From an uncultured Lachnospiraceae bacterium (lineage in GTDB: Bacteria > Bacillota > Clostridia > Lachnospirales > Lachnospiraceae), in assembly GCA_946414825.1 (NCBI GenBank), contig CAMKQB010000006.1:1-46723 (forward strand): a stretch of DNA of 46,723 nucleotides. Direction: 5' to 3'. Shown here one piece after another: positions 33,317 to 41,786 of the stretch (positions are counted from its first letter, which is position 1; each line of letters starts with the position of its first letter). The notes below the pieces were generated by a model. It searched no databases. It was given only the letters and a program-made list of their open reading frames with translations, and had not been told where the DNA came from. The translations under genes were made by a program, and so were the position numbers.

Positions 33317-34672
33317 TTAGAATTCTCTATCTGAAAAGAACTCAACAAATTCTGTATAGCCCTCTTCCTTCATCTTTTCCTTCTGGAACTTCTTGTTCTT
33401 CTTCATGATAGATACATTTACTATAGTTCCAGCATCTCGCTCCTGCTTAGCAAGAGCCATGATCTTCTGCATCTTCTCTGCCGGCATATTCTTCTCTACA
33501 AGATAAGCCTTTCTGGAACCGGCTCCAGGCACCTGAAAATTGTTTTCAAGAAGAAGCATAACTATTCTCTCGAATCCAATTGAGAATCCTACTGCCGGAG
33601 TTGCCTGACCAGTGAACTTACCTATCATCTCGTCATAACGTCCGCCGCCGCCGACAGATCCGCCATACTCATCCATTGATATCTCGAAGATTGGGCCTGT
33701 ATAATATGACATTCCACGAACCAGTGTAGGGTCAAAGCTGATTCCGAAGTCTGCCGCCTTAGCACCCTCAACGCTTGTGATAATAGTAGAGAGATTATCT
33801 GAAACCTCTGCATCAAGATGATCACCAAGCGTATCCTTAATAGACTTAATATTTTCTATACTAATCTTAGCCTTGTCATCTGCTGATACTGCGGCACCTG
33901 ATTCTTCGCCATTTCCTACTAATTTCTCGTAAAGCCCAAGATACTTCTCAACCGTCTCGGCTGCGTAGCCTTCCTTCAGAAGCTCTTCCTTTACGCCATC
34001 CAGTCCTATCTTATCCATCTTGTCGAGGATAATAAATACTGTATCATAGTCCTCCTCAGCAAAACCGCTGTATGCAGCCATCGCCTTAAGAATCCTTCTA
34101 TCATTTATTCTAATAGTGAAATTCGAGAAATCCAGCTTACCTAGCAGTGTAGTTGTTGCAAGAATCAGCTCTATCTCAGCAATGATTCCCGGTTCACCAA
34201 GTATATCTATATCGCACTGCATGAACTGACGATATCTTCCACGCTGTGGACGATCCGCACGCCACACATTACCCATCTGAAGTGCCTTAAATGGGGAAGG
34301 CAGATCATTTGCATTATTTGAATAATATCTTGAGAGCGGAAGGGTCAGGTCATAACGAAGTCCTGAATCTGAGAGACTTCCTACATCAAGTCCTATCTCA
34401 TTCGCATCTCCAGACTTTGCACCTTCGACCATCTTGTTCGCAGCCGAAAGGAGCTTGTCGCCTCTTTTCATCACCTTGAAAATAAGCTTCTCATTTTCTC
34501 CGCCCTGGTTGCTGCTCAGGTTTTCGATATGCTCTACAGCAGGAGTTTCAACAGATGTAAAGCCAAAAGTCTTATATGTTTCCTTGATGAGACCTATGGC
34601 ATAATCTCTTATCTCCATCTCCCTTGGGAGAATATCCTTCATACCTGTAACAGGCTTCTTCTTCATTGCCAA
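33317..34672 (-). CDS. hisS: Histidyl-tRNA synthetase
   Basis: HisS charges tRNA-His. The 451-aa class II enzyme has KPVTGMKDILPREM at the start, motif 2 MGNVWRADRPQRGRYRQFMQCD, histidine motif LVRGMSYYTGPIFEI and GGGGRYDEMIG, motif 3 AVGFSIGFERI, and a short C-terminal anticodon-binding domain. GGAGG is 8 bases before a TTG at 34672 and 14 before ATG 34666, so initiation is probably at TTG. It is between hemZ and aspS. No T-box leader was seen. Confidence 0.97.
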   Translation of the reverse strand: MAMKKKPVTGMKDILPREMEIRDYAIGLIKETYKTFGFTSVETPAVEHIENLSSNQGGENEKLIFKVMKRGDKLLSAANKMVEGAKSGDANEIGLDVGSLSDSGLRYDLTLPLSRYYSNNANDLPSPFKALQMGNVWRADRPQRGRYRQFMQCDIDILGEPGIIAEIELILATTTLLGKLDFSNFTIRINDRRILKAMAAYSGFAEEDYDTVFIILDKMDKIGLDGVKEELLKEGYAAETVEKYLGLYEKLVGNGEESGAAVSADDKAKISIENIKSIKDTLGDHLDAEVSDNLSTIITSVEGAKAADFGISFDPTLVRGMSYYTGPIFEISMDEYGGSVGGGGRYDEMIGKFTGQATPAVGFSIGFERIVMLLLENNFQVPGAGSRKAYLVEKNMPAEKMQKIMALAKQERDAGTIVNVSIMKKNKKFQKEKMKEEGYTEFVEFFSDREF

Positions 34673-34719
34673 TTATCTTTCCTCCATAATACCTAAATAT
34701 CTTTAGTAAATATCTAACT

Positions 34720-36207
34720 CTATAATGACCTGGAATCTATGCCGGCAGATTTTCTCTCCAGCATCTCGTCTATTCGCGAGATATATTCCTCAACACTCTT
34801 CACATTCTCTACTCTATCGACTCTTGTGGTTATTCCATTTTCCACACTCAGAAGTCTGGTAATGCCCCCGGCGCCGGCAGCAAATGTGTCAAGCCGCTCT
34901 TCCATTATAAATACATTGTAGAGACATTCAAGTCCTTTCTGAGAATAACCTACATTTTCCAGATTCCCGGCTATATTCTTCTGGCGATACAAATAGTATG
35001 GATGGAGACCCCACTTCTCGGCTCTCTTCGCCGCCATACTAAGCATTTCATCAGTGTCATGATTTATCTCATCTCTGAATTCATCATATCTGACATTTAG
35101 ATTTGCCGACCTCTTGATAGCCAGTGAGTGAACTGTAAGCGACTCAGGCGACAGCTTCTCTATCTCATCAAGTGTATACTGCATATCCGCCATATTTTCC
35201 CCCGGCAGACCTGCTATAATATCCATATTTATATTGTCGAAACCAGCCTTGCGAGCCTTCTCCATAGCCCATCTGACCTCAGCCGGCGAGTGTGCCCTTC
35301 CAATAGTCCTAAGAGTACCAGCATTCATGGTTTGAGGATTTATGCTTATTCTGGTACATCCCAGTCTCTTCATAACCTCAAGCTTATCCGGTTTAATGCT
35401 GTCAGGCCTTCCAGCCTCAACTGTAAATTCTCTAAGGAACTGTGTATCAAAGTTCTCATTTATGGTATTCATTATATCTGCAAGCTGTTTAGCAGAAAGA
35501 GAGGTTGGCGTTCCTCCGCCTATATAAACAGCAATCATATGTCTATATCTATTTAGATAGGAAATGTACTGCAGCTCCTGCTTCAAAGCCTTGATATAGT
35601 CATCCACCTTTGACTCATATTCATTTATAGGATATGCCGCAAAAGAGCAATAGAGACATCTTGTAGGACAGAACGGAATTCCGACATACAGACAGTAGTC
35701 TGCAACCGGATCAACACTTTCCATCAGCTTCCTCTCAGTTATCGCAACTTCAGTTGCCAACTCTGCCTTCTCAGTACTTGCATCATATGTATAATTATAA
35801 TACTCTACGATTTCATTTCTTTTCTTGCCCTTAGAAAGCATAGAACTCGCTATTTTCGTCGGTCTCATTCCTGTAAGACTTCCCCATGGAAGCTCCAGTT
35901 TAGTATATTCAGATAAAAGTCTATATATCGCAAGCTTCAGCTTGTTCCTATATCTTTTTCTATCCTTGTAATCTCCATAAATATATGCCGAAAAAAGAAC
36001 ATGACCATCTTCTTCGAGCTTGAGACTTGTATTCTTATCCTCATATATAGCGGTCAACATCAGTGTAAAATCAGAGAACCTCTGTCTATCAAACTGAGCA
36101 ACCTCCTCAGGCTTTGCAGACTTGATTTTTTCAGCATGAAAAAAGGCCCCTAGCATTGCCCTTAAATCTATCTCATATTCAGTATCATTCTGCACGAGTA
36201 ATATCAT
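34720..36207 (-). CDS. hemZ: Radical SAM coproporphyrinogen dehydrogenase HemZ
   Basis: This 495-aa protein is a HemN-like radical SAM enzyme of the HemZ type found in clostridia. The N-terminal 150 residues are the HemZ-specific region. The radical SAM core follows, with the cluster motif GIPFCPTRCLYCSFAAYP (CxxxCxxC, about 175-190), then YIGGGTPTSL and VEAGRPDS. A HemN C-terminal region is present (YYLYRQKNIAGNLENVGY). Although named for oxygen-independent haem synthesis, its substrate in such anaerobes is not always established. It is located between the MBL hydrolase and hisS in the same direction. Confidence 0.93.
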   Translation of the reverse strand: MILLVQNDTEYEIDLRAMLGAFFHAEKIKSAKPEEVAQFDRQRFSDFTLMLTAIYEDKNTSLKLEEDGHVLFSAYIYGDYKDRKRYRNKLKLAIYRLLSEYTKLELPWGSLTGMRPTKIASSMLSKGKKRNEIVEYYNYTYDASTEKAELATEVAITERKLMESVDPVADYCLYVGIPFCPTRCLYCSFAAYPINEYESKVDDYIKALKQELQYISYLNRYRHMIAVYIGGGTPTSLSAKQLADIMNTINENFDTQFLREFTVEAGRPDSIKPDKLEVMKRLGCTRISINPQTMNAGTLRTIGRAHSPAEVRWAMEKARKAGFDNINMDIIAGLPGENMADMQYTLDEIEKLSPESLTVHSLAIKRSANLNVRYDEFRDEINHDTDEMLSMAAKRAEKWGLHPYYLYRQKNIAGNLENVGYSQKGLECLYNVFIMEERLDTFAAGAGGITRLLSVENGITTRVDRVENVKSVEEYISRIDEMLERKSAGIDSRSL

Positions 36208-36256
36208 TTTTTTACCCCTACCAGTTTATGCAATCGCTGAACAAGCCTGCATAAAC

Positions 36257-36886
36257 TCAGAAAAACATGTTGTATTTTTTCTCCCAACCAATGGTACTTT
36301 CTGAATCATGACCCGGGAAAACTCTTGTTTCATCAGGCAGTGTAAGCAGTTTCTCCTTTATCCCCTGAATCAACGCATCCGCATCCCCGGTAGGAAAGTC
36401 TGACCTACCTACGCTTCCGTGGAACAATGTATCTCCATCAAATACCGAGCTAAGCTCTGGCATATAGTAGCAAATGCCTCCGATTGTATGTCCCGGAACC
36501 TCCAGACACTTTATCTTTATCCCAATTAGCTCAAGCTCCTGTCCATCTGTAACTGTTTCATCCGCCTTTGCAGACGCCGGAACTCCCATAAATGGTACCG
36601 ACAGATTGAGGGCAGTATTCTCCAGAAATGGTTTATCCTTCTCACCGATATATACCGTGATGTCCGGATATACCTTTCTTACTTCCTCAACTGCATCAAC
36701 ATGGTCAAAATGCCCATGCGTCAGCAGAATAGCAACAAGCTTTGCGTCTGATTTTCTTACTGCTCTCAGCAGAGAATCTACGTCTCCTGTTGCATCTATT
36801 AGGATAGCTTCATTTGTATCTTCATTTATAACTGTGTAGCAATTTGTTGCTATAGGTCCGATTGTTACACATTCCATCTTGTACAT
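36257..36886 (-). CDS. MBL-fold hydrolase (YqgX/GloB-like)
   Basis: This 209-aa metallo-beta-lactamase-fold protein has the dinuclear metal motif THGHFDHVDAV, a later GHTIGG His, FDGDTLF with the bridging Asp, and PGHDSESTIG near the end. These fit small glyoxalase II-like hydrolases such as YqgX; the substrate is a presumed thioester but is not proven. It starts 4 bp after relA stops, so it is co-transcribed. Association of this hydrolase with relA and hemZ is common in Clostridia. Confidence 0.92.
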   Translation of the reverse strand: MYKMECVTIGPIATNCYTVINEDTNEAILIDATGDVDSLLRAVRKSDAKLVAILLTHGHFDHVDAVEEVRKVYPDITVYIGEKDKPFLENTALNLSVPFMGVPASAKADETVTDGQELELIGIKIKCLEVPGHTIGGICYYMPELSSVFDGDTLFHGSVGRSDFPTGDADALIQGIKEKLLTLPDETRVFPGHDSESTIGWEKKYNMFF

Positions 36887-36890
36887 ATAT

Positions 36891-39215
36891 TTAACCCTGA
36901 GTTCTTTCGATATCTATAATCCCCTGGATGCTTCTAATCTTGGATATGAGAACATTCATATCACCCTTAGTTCTAACGCCGAACTGTACATTGATAGTGG
37001 TCTTGCCCTGCTTATTTACACGACCTTCTATCTTCTTGATAGGAATGTCTGACTCCATGAACACCTTAGTAATATCATGAATGAGAGCATTTCTATCCAT
37101 AGCATATACATTGATATCAGCTATGAATTCTGCATCTGATCCAGAGTTCTCCTCAACCCATTCAGCCTCAATGAGTCGCTCACGTTCGCTTTCACTCATG
37201 CTTAGCAGGTTCTCACAGTCAGTTCTGTGAATAGAGATTCCTCGACCTCTGGTAACGAAGCCTATTATCTCGTCTCCAGGAACCGGCGAACAACATTTTG
37301 AGAATCTAACAGCTACATCATGGACACCATGAACCTTGATGCTGCCCTTTGGCATCTCAAAATGTTTGCTCTTTCTATTTATCTCATCAGCTATATCCTC
37401 ATCAGATACATTTTCCTCTGTGAGACGTCTATGTTCCTCAAGGAGTCTGTTAACTATCTGACCTTCCTTGAGTCCACCATGACCGATTGCTGCCATAAGT
37501 GAATCCCAGTCACCGAAGTTATATCTCTTCAGAGTAGCAGCCACATACTCCGGCTTCATAAGATCTGAAAGCGGAATATTCTTGGTCTTGCAGTAGTTTT
37601 CAACCGCCGTCTTACCCTTGATTATATTCTCTTCCTTCAGTTCCTGACGGAACCACTGATTAATCTTAGTCTTAGCCTGTGTACTCTTGACGATATTCAG
37701 CCAGTCCATGCTTGGTCCTTTTGAATTTGCCGAAGTAATTATCTCAACTCTATCTCCAGAATGGAGCTTAGTCTCAATCGGAACCTGACGTCCATTTACA
37801 CGGGCGCCTACCATCCTATTACCAACCGCCGTATGAATAGCGTAAGCAAAATCAATGGTGTTTGAACCTCTTGGAAGCGGAAGAACATCTCCCACAGGGG
37901 TGAATACATAAACCTGATCCTGGAACATATCCAGGTCAGTCTTAACTGCATTTATAAATTCAGCATTATCCTTTGTATCGTTCTGCCAGTCGAGAATTTC
38001 CTGAAGCCAATTGAACTTCTTCTCTTCTTCGGATACATTCTTGCTACCTGTCTCTTTATATTTCCAATGCGCCGCGATACCATACTCGGCAGTTCTATGC
38101 ATGTCGTAGGTACGAATCTGAATCTCAAAGGGCCTGCCGCCATGTCCAATAAGTGTGGTATGAAGTGACTGATACATATTCGCCTTCGGCATGGCGATAT
38201 AATCCTTGAAGCGACCCGGTATAGGCTTGTACTTCTCATGAATTATACCCAGGGCTGCATAGCAGTCTCTTACTGACGCAACCTTTATTCTAAGCGCAAA
38301 TACATCATATATCTGATCCAGAGTTTTACCCTGTGTCTTCATTTTCTTGTAAATACTGAAAATGTGCTTTACGCGGCCCTCTATCTCAGCCTCTATACCC
38401 GCCTCTTCGATATATCCGGTAACCTCATTTACCATATCCTGAATGAAGTCCTCTCGCTCGGACAGCCTCTCACCTATGCTGGCTCTCAGCTCAGCATAAA
38501 TGTCTGGATACAGATACTGCATGCAGAGGTCATCCATCTCAACCTGAACACGGGATATACCCAAACGATTCGCAATAGGAGCATAGATATCCATTGTCTC
38601 CCTTGCCTTCTCTATCTGCTTAGCCGCAGTCTGATATTGAAGAGTTCTAAGATTGTGAAGTCTATCGGCCAGCTTGATAATGATAACCCTGATATCCTTT
38701 GCCATGGCAAGGAACATTTTTCGGAGGTTCTCTGCCTGAATCTCTATCTTGTCCTGAGACAGATTCAACTGTGTCAGCTTGGTAACACCATCAACCAGAA
38801 GTGCTATCTCTGGCGAAAACTCACGACTGATATCCTCCTTGGAATACTCAGTATCCTCGATAACATCATGCAGGAGTCCTGCAACGATTGTCTCCTTATC
38901 CATCTCAAGCTCAGCAAGTATAATAGCTACGCAGAGCGGATGGATAATGTATGGCTCACCGGACTTACGTTTCTGCCCCTGATGTGCATCATCCGCTATA
39001 TGATAAGCCTTCTCTATCATTGAGAAATCATCCGATGGATGATAGAGCTTTATCTTCTCCAGAAGAAGCTCATATATCTTATCCGGTTCTGTAAAATCCT
39101 CTGGAGTAGCAAGTACACCAGTACGTGAGCTGTCATTGATAATCTCAGAAACCGGTCCACGATTCTCAGATATCTCGTCAAGCTTACCAGTTGTAATATC
39201 TAGTTTTTCTGACAT
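36891..39215 (-). CDS. relA: Bifunctional (p)ppGpp synthetase/hydrolase
   Basis: This 774-aa Rel protein makes and degrades the stringent-response alarmone. The N-terminal HD hydrolase is intact (GEPYIIHPLCVAIIL, LLHDVIEDTEYSKED). The synthetase domain contains DVFALRIKV and PKANMYQSLHTTLIG. TGS (about 435-495: QVYVFTPVGDVLPLPRGS), a helical region with the CC domain (VRFSKCCSPVPGDEIIGF) and a C-terminal ACT domain follow. Both activities are expected. An N-terminal extension of about 30 residues precedes the usual start. It follows apt by 92 bp, in the conserved recJ-apt-relA order. Confidence 0.97.
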   Translation of the reverse strand: MSEKLDITTGKLDEISENRGPVSEIINDSSRTGVLATPEDFTEPDKIYELLLEKIKLYHPSDDFSMIEKAYHIADDAHQGQKRKSGEPYIIHPLCVAIILAELEMDKETIVAGLLHDVIEDTEYSKEDISREFSPEIALLVDGVTKLTQLNLSQDKIEIQAENLRKMFLAMAKDIRVIIIKLADRLHNLRTLQYQTAAKQIEKARETMDIYAPIANRLGISRVQVEMDDLCMQYLYPDIYAELRASIGERLSEREDFIQDMVNEVTGYIEEAGIEAEIEGRVKHIFSIYKKMKTQGKTLDQIYDVFALRIKVASVRDCYAALGIIHEKYKPIPGRFKDYIAMPKANMYQSLHTTLIGHGGRPFEIQIRTYDMHRTAEYGIAAHWKYKETGSKNVSEEEKKFNWLQEILDWQNDTKDNAEFINAVKTDLDMFQDQVYVFTPVGDVLPLPRGSNTIDFAYAIHTAVGNRMVGARVNGRQVPIETKLHSGDRVEIITSANSKGPSMDWLNIVKSTQAKTKINQWFRQELKEENIIKGKTAVENYCKTKNIPLSDLMKPEYVAATLKRYNFGDWDSLMAAIGHGGLKEGQIVNRLLEEHRRLTEENVSDEDIADEINRKSKHFEMPKGSIKVHGVHDVAVRFSKCCSPVPGDEIIGFVTRGRGISIHRTDCENLLSMSESERERLIEAEWVEENSGSDAEFIADINVYAMDRNALIHDITKVFMESDIPIKKIEGRVNKQGKTTINVQFGVRTKGDMNVLISKIRSIQGIIDIERTQG

Positions 39216-39307
39216 AATTACTTCTCCTTTCTCTTACGAAACCAATCAATTGTATCTGAATTGACCTAATCAATCTAATTAATCAATTATAACTAACTAA
39301 GTCCATA

Positions 39308-39832
39308 TTACTTGCCAGGATATTTAACAACGGATTCTACATCATATCCCTCGAGCTTATCCCGTCCATGCAGACCCTCCAGCTCAATAAGAAATAGCAG
39401 CTTAACTACCTTTCCGCCCAGTTCTTCAAAGAGATCAGCTGCAGCCTTGATAGTTCCACCTGTCGCAATAAGGTCGTCAACGATAACAACTCTTTCACCC
39501 GGCTTAATAGAATCCTTATGAATCTCTATAGTTGCTGTTCCATACTCCAGTTCATATTCCTTCTCAACTGTTTCTCTAGGAAGCTTTCCCTTCTTTCTAA
39601 CTGGAACAAATCTCTTACCAGCCTTATATGCTAGAGGCATACCAAAGAGAAATCCTCTCGCCTCCGCACCAGCTATTACGTCATACTCGATTCCATCCAG
39701 AAGCTTATACAGTTCATCGATAGCTAGCTTCAGACCTTCCGGATCATCCAGAACACCTGTTACATCTCTGAACATTATTCCTGGTTCAGGAAAATCAGGA
39801 ATAGTGATTATATAATCTTCAACTGTTTTCAT
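39308..39832 (-). CDS. apt: Adenine phosphoribosyltransferase
   Basis: Apt salvages adenine to AMP using PRPP. The 174-aa protein has PDFPEPGIMFRDVT at the start, ARGFLFG, and the PRPP motif VVIVDDLIATGGT. Start ATG 39832 is chosen because AGGAG lies just upstream; the longer frame would overlap the end of recJ. It lies between recJ (20 bp) and relA. Confidence 0.97.
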   Translation of the reverse strand: MKTVEDYIITIPDFPEPGIMFRDVTGVLDDPEGLKLAIDELYKLLDGIEYDVIAGAEARGFLFGMPLAYKAGKRFVPVRKKGKLPRETVEKEYELEYGTATIEIHKDSIKPGERVVIVDDLIATGGTIKAAADLFEELGGKVVKLLFLIELEGLHGRDKLEGYDVESVVKYPGK

Positions 39833-39852
39833 TACCGTTCTCCTCTCTATTA

Positions 39853-41613
39853 TCACGCCTTCTCATACTCTTTAAGAAGGAGCTGCATTTTCGTTATTCC
39901 ATTATATTCATTTATGCCCAGTTCATAGGCTATATCTATCTTGCATCCAGTACGAATGCCATTCTTCATTTTATCACAATCCGAAGCGTTAAACCACTTA
40001 TTTATACGTTCTTCGAACTCTTCTGGGCGGAAGAATTTGAGTTCATGCACCGAGCCACTCGTGCTTCTAACCTTGAGATTCATGACATTCATATTTCTTC
40101 CATAGATTTCGTAGCCCAGAATCTCCATATCTTGCTCAGCAAAGAGCGGTTTATCATTGCTCTTACCAAACGGAGCTAGGTTTTCTAGTTGCTCCGCCAG
40201 ATTCATACTCGCATAGCTCATAGGCATAGGCACATCTATCATTAGTTTTTCCACGAAGTCCCTATACTCAAGGCCTGAGTCGCGATTCAGGCACTCCCTA
40301 AAACTTGCAAGGTCCTCTCTCTTAATAGATAGTCCTGCCGCTAGAGGATGTCCTCCGAACTTAACTGTCATATCCCTATGTTCATTTATCTTTTCAAACA
40401 TGTTGTAGGCTTCGATAGATCTTCCCGAGCCCTTCAGTATATCTGGATCCGACTCTGTATCGGTAAATACAATAGTAGGTCTATAGAATCTCTCCTTCAG
40501 TCTTCCAGCAATTATTCCAGCAATTCCTTCATTTATCCCTGGAATATATGCCACAATCACCTTATCTACCGGCTGCAGGTCACCCTCTATCTCTTCCTCA
40601 ACAATTTCTTCTACCGCTCGTTCTGCACCCTCTTCCGTCTGAGACTTACGCGATTCATTTAGCCTATGGAGCTCTTCCGAGCGCACTTTCGCGAATTCTT
40701 CATCCTCTGTGAGAAGCAGTTCAAGCGCATCCTTTGCATCTCCCAGCTTACCAGCCGCATTTATAGTAGGGCCTATCACGAAGCCCAGATGATATTCATT
40801 TATCACTTTTCCCCCGAGAGACAGTTCCTCTATCAGCGCCTTGAGACCAAGACTCGGAGAATCCTTAAGCTCCTTCATGCCCTCCCTAACAAATATTCTA
40901 TTCTCATCTATTAGAGGCATGATATCACAATTTGTCGCAAGCGCCAGCTCACCCAAATATTTTCTAGCTCCTAGACTCTCTCCTCTTTCTCTATAAAGAA
41001 GGCTTACGAACTTATAGGCTACCATCGCGCCACATATATCCTTGAAGGAATAATCATCGCCTTCCTGATGAGGATCGATTATCGCATCAGCATCAGGCAG
41101 AACCGGAGGTATCTCGTGGTGATCAGTAATAACAACCGTCATTCCCAGCTCTTTCGCCTTAGCTACTGCATCCACCGCCGCTATACCGTTATCGCAGGTT
41201 ATGATTGTGCTGACTCCATCATTATAAGCATCCTCAACTATACGCACATTCATGCCATATCCATCTCTCACTCTATGAGGAATGTCGTAGGATACATTTC
41301 CTCCCAGATTCTTAATTGCATCATAAAGGATATATGTTGAAGTGACGCCATCCACATCATAGTCGCCTACCACTCTGATATTTTCACCCTCATCGATAGA
41401 GGCGGAAATGATATCTACTCCCAACTCCATATCCAGCATCTTCTCAGGAGAATGAGCGCTATTCAGAGTTCCGTATAAGAAATTCTCGTAGTCCTGTTCT
41501 TCCGTCAGGCCACGATTTCTCATGATTCTCACTACAACTGGATCTACGCCGAGCTTCGCTGCAAGTCCGTTAAAGTCTGCCCTGAGACTATATATTCTCC
41601 AATCCTTCTTCAT
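39853..41613 (-). CDS. recJ: Single-stranded-DNA-specific exonuclease RecJ
   Basis: RecJ is a 5'-3' ssDNA exonuclease of recombination and mismatch repair. The 586-aa protein has the DHH-family motifs VVGDYDVDGVTSTYIL, ITCDNGIAAVD and VITDHHEIPP, then the DHHA1 region with FGGHPLAAGLSI and a C-terminal OB-fold (about 460-586). ATG 41613 (MKKDWRIYSLR) fits the family start; the open frame extends 28 codons further but without family resemblance. The protein is typical in length. It lies downstream of secDF by about 170 bp. Confidence 0.96.
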   Translation of the reverse strand: MKKDWRIYSLRADFNGLAAKLGVDPVVVRIMRNRGLTEEQDYENFLYGTLNSAHSPEKMLDMELGVDIISASIDEGENIRVVGDYDVDGVTSTYILYDAIKNLGGNVSYDIPHRVRDGYGMNVRIVEDAYNDGVSTIITCDNGIAAVDAVAKAKELGMTVVITDHHEIPPVLPDADAIIDPHQEGDDYSFKDICGAMVAYKFVSLLYRERGESLGARKYLGELALATNCDIMPLIDENRIFVREGMKELKDSPSLGLKALIEELSLGGKVINEYHLGFVIGPTINAAGKLGDAKDALELLLTEDEEFAKVRSEELHRLNESRKSQTEEGAERAVEEIVEEEIEGDLQPVDKVIVAYIPGINEGIAGIIAGRLKERFYRPTIVFTDTESDPDILKGSGRSIEAYNMFEKINEHRDMTVKFGGHPLAAGLSIKREDLASFRECLNRDSGLEYRDFVEKLMIDVPMPMSYASMNLAEQLENLAPFGKSNDKPLFAEQDMEILGYEIYGRNMNVMNLKVRSTSGSVHELKFFRPEEFEERINKWFNASDCDKMKNGIRTGCKIDIAYELGINEYNGITKMQLLLKEYEKA

Positions 41614-41697
41614 TCTGTAATCTCTATTCTCCCATCTTCTATATTCTATACTTACGCTCAGAATGACGTAAGCTTCTGTACTGCTTGAATATAACAA

Positions 41698-41716
41698 GGA
41701 CGAGGCTTACTCGTCC
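41698..41716. other. GGACGAG hairpin between secDF and recJ
   Basis: GGACGAG (41698-41704) and CTCGTCC (41710-41716) form a 7-bp stem, and a second CGTCC follows. There is no T-run on the minus strand. A further CTTACG/CGTAAG stem lies at 41652-41673 in the recJ leader. These may be processing or attenuation hairpins. Confidence 0.35.
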
Positions 41717-41786
41717 TCGTCCTATATTATTTAAAATATTAATTATATGCTTACGCTCCAGAGTTTACACTCCTTAGCCATTGCTC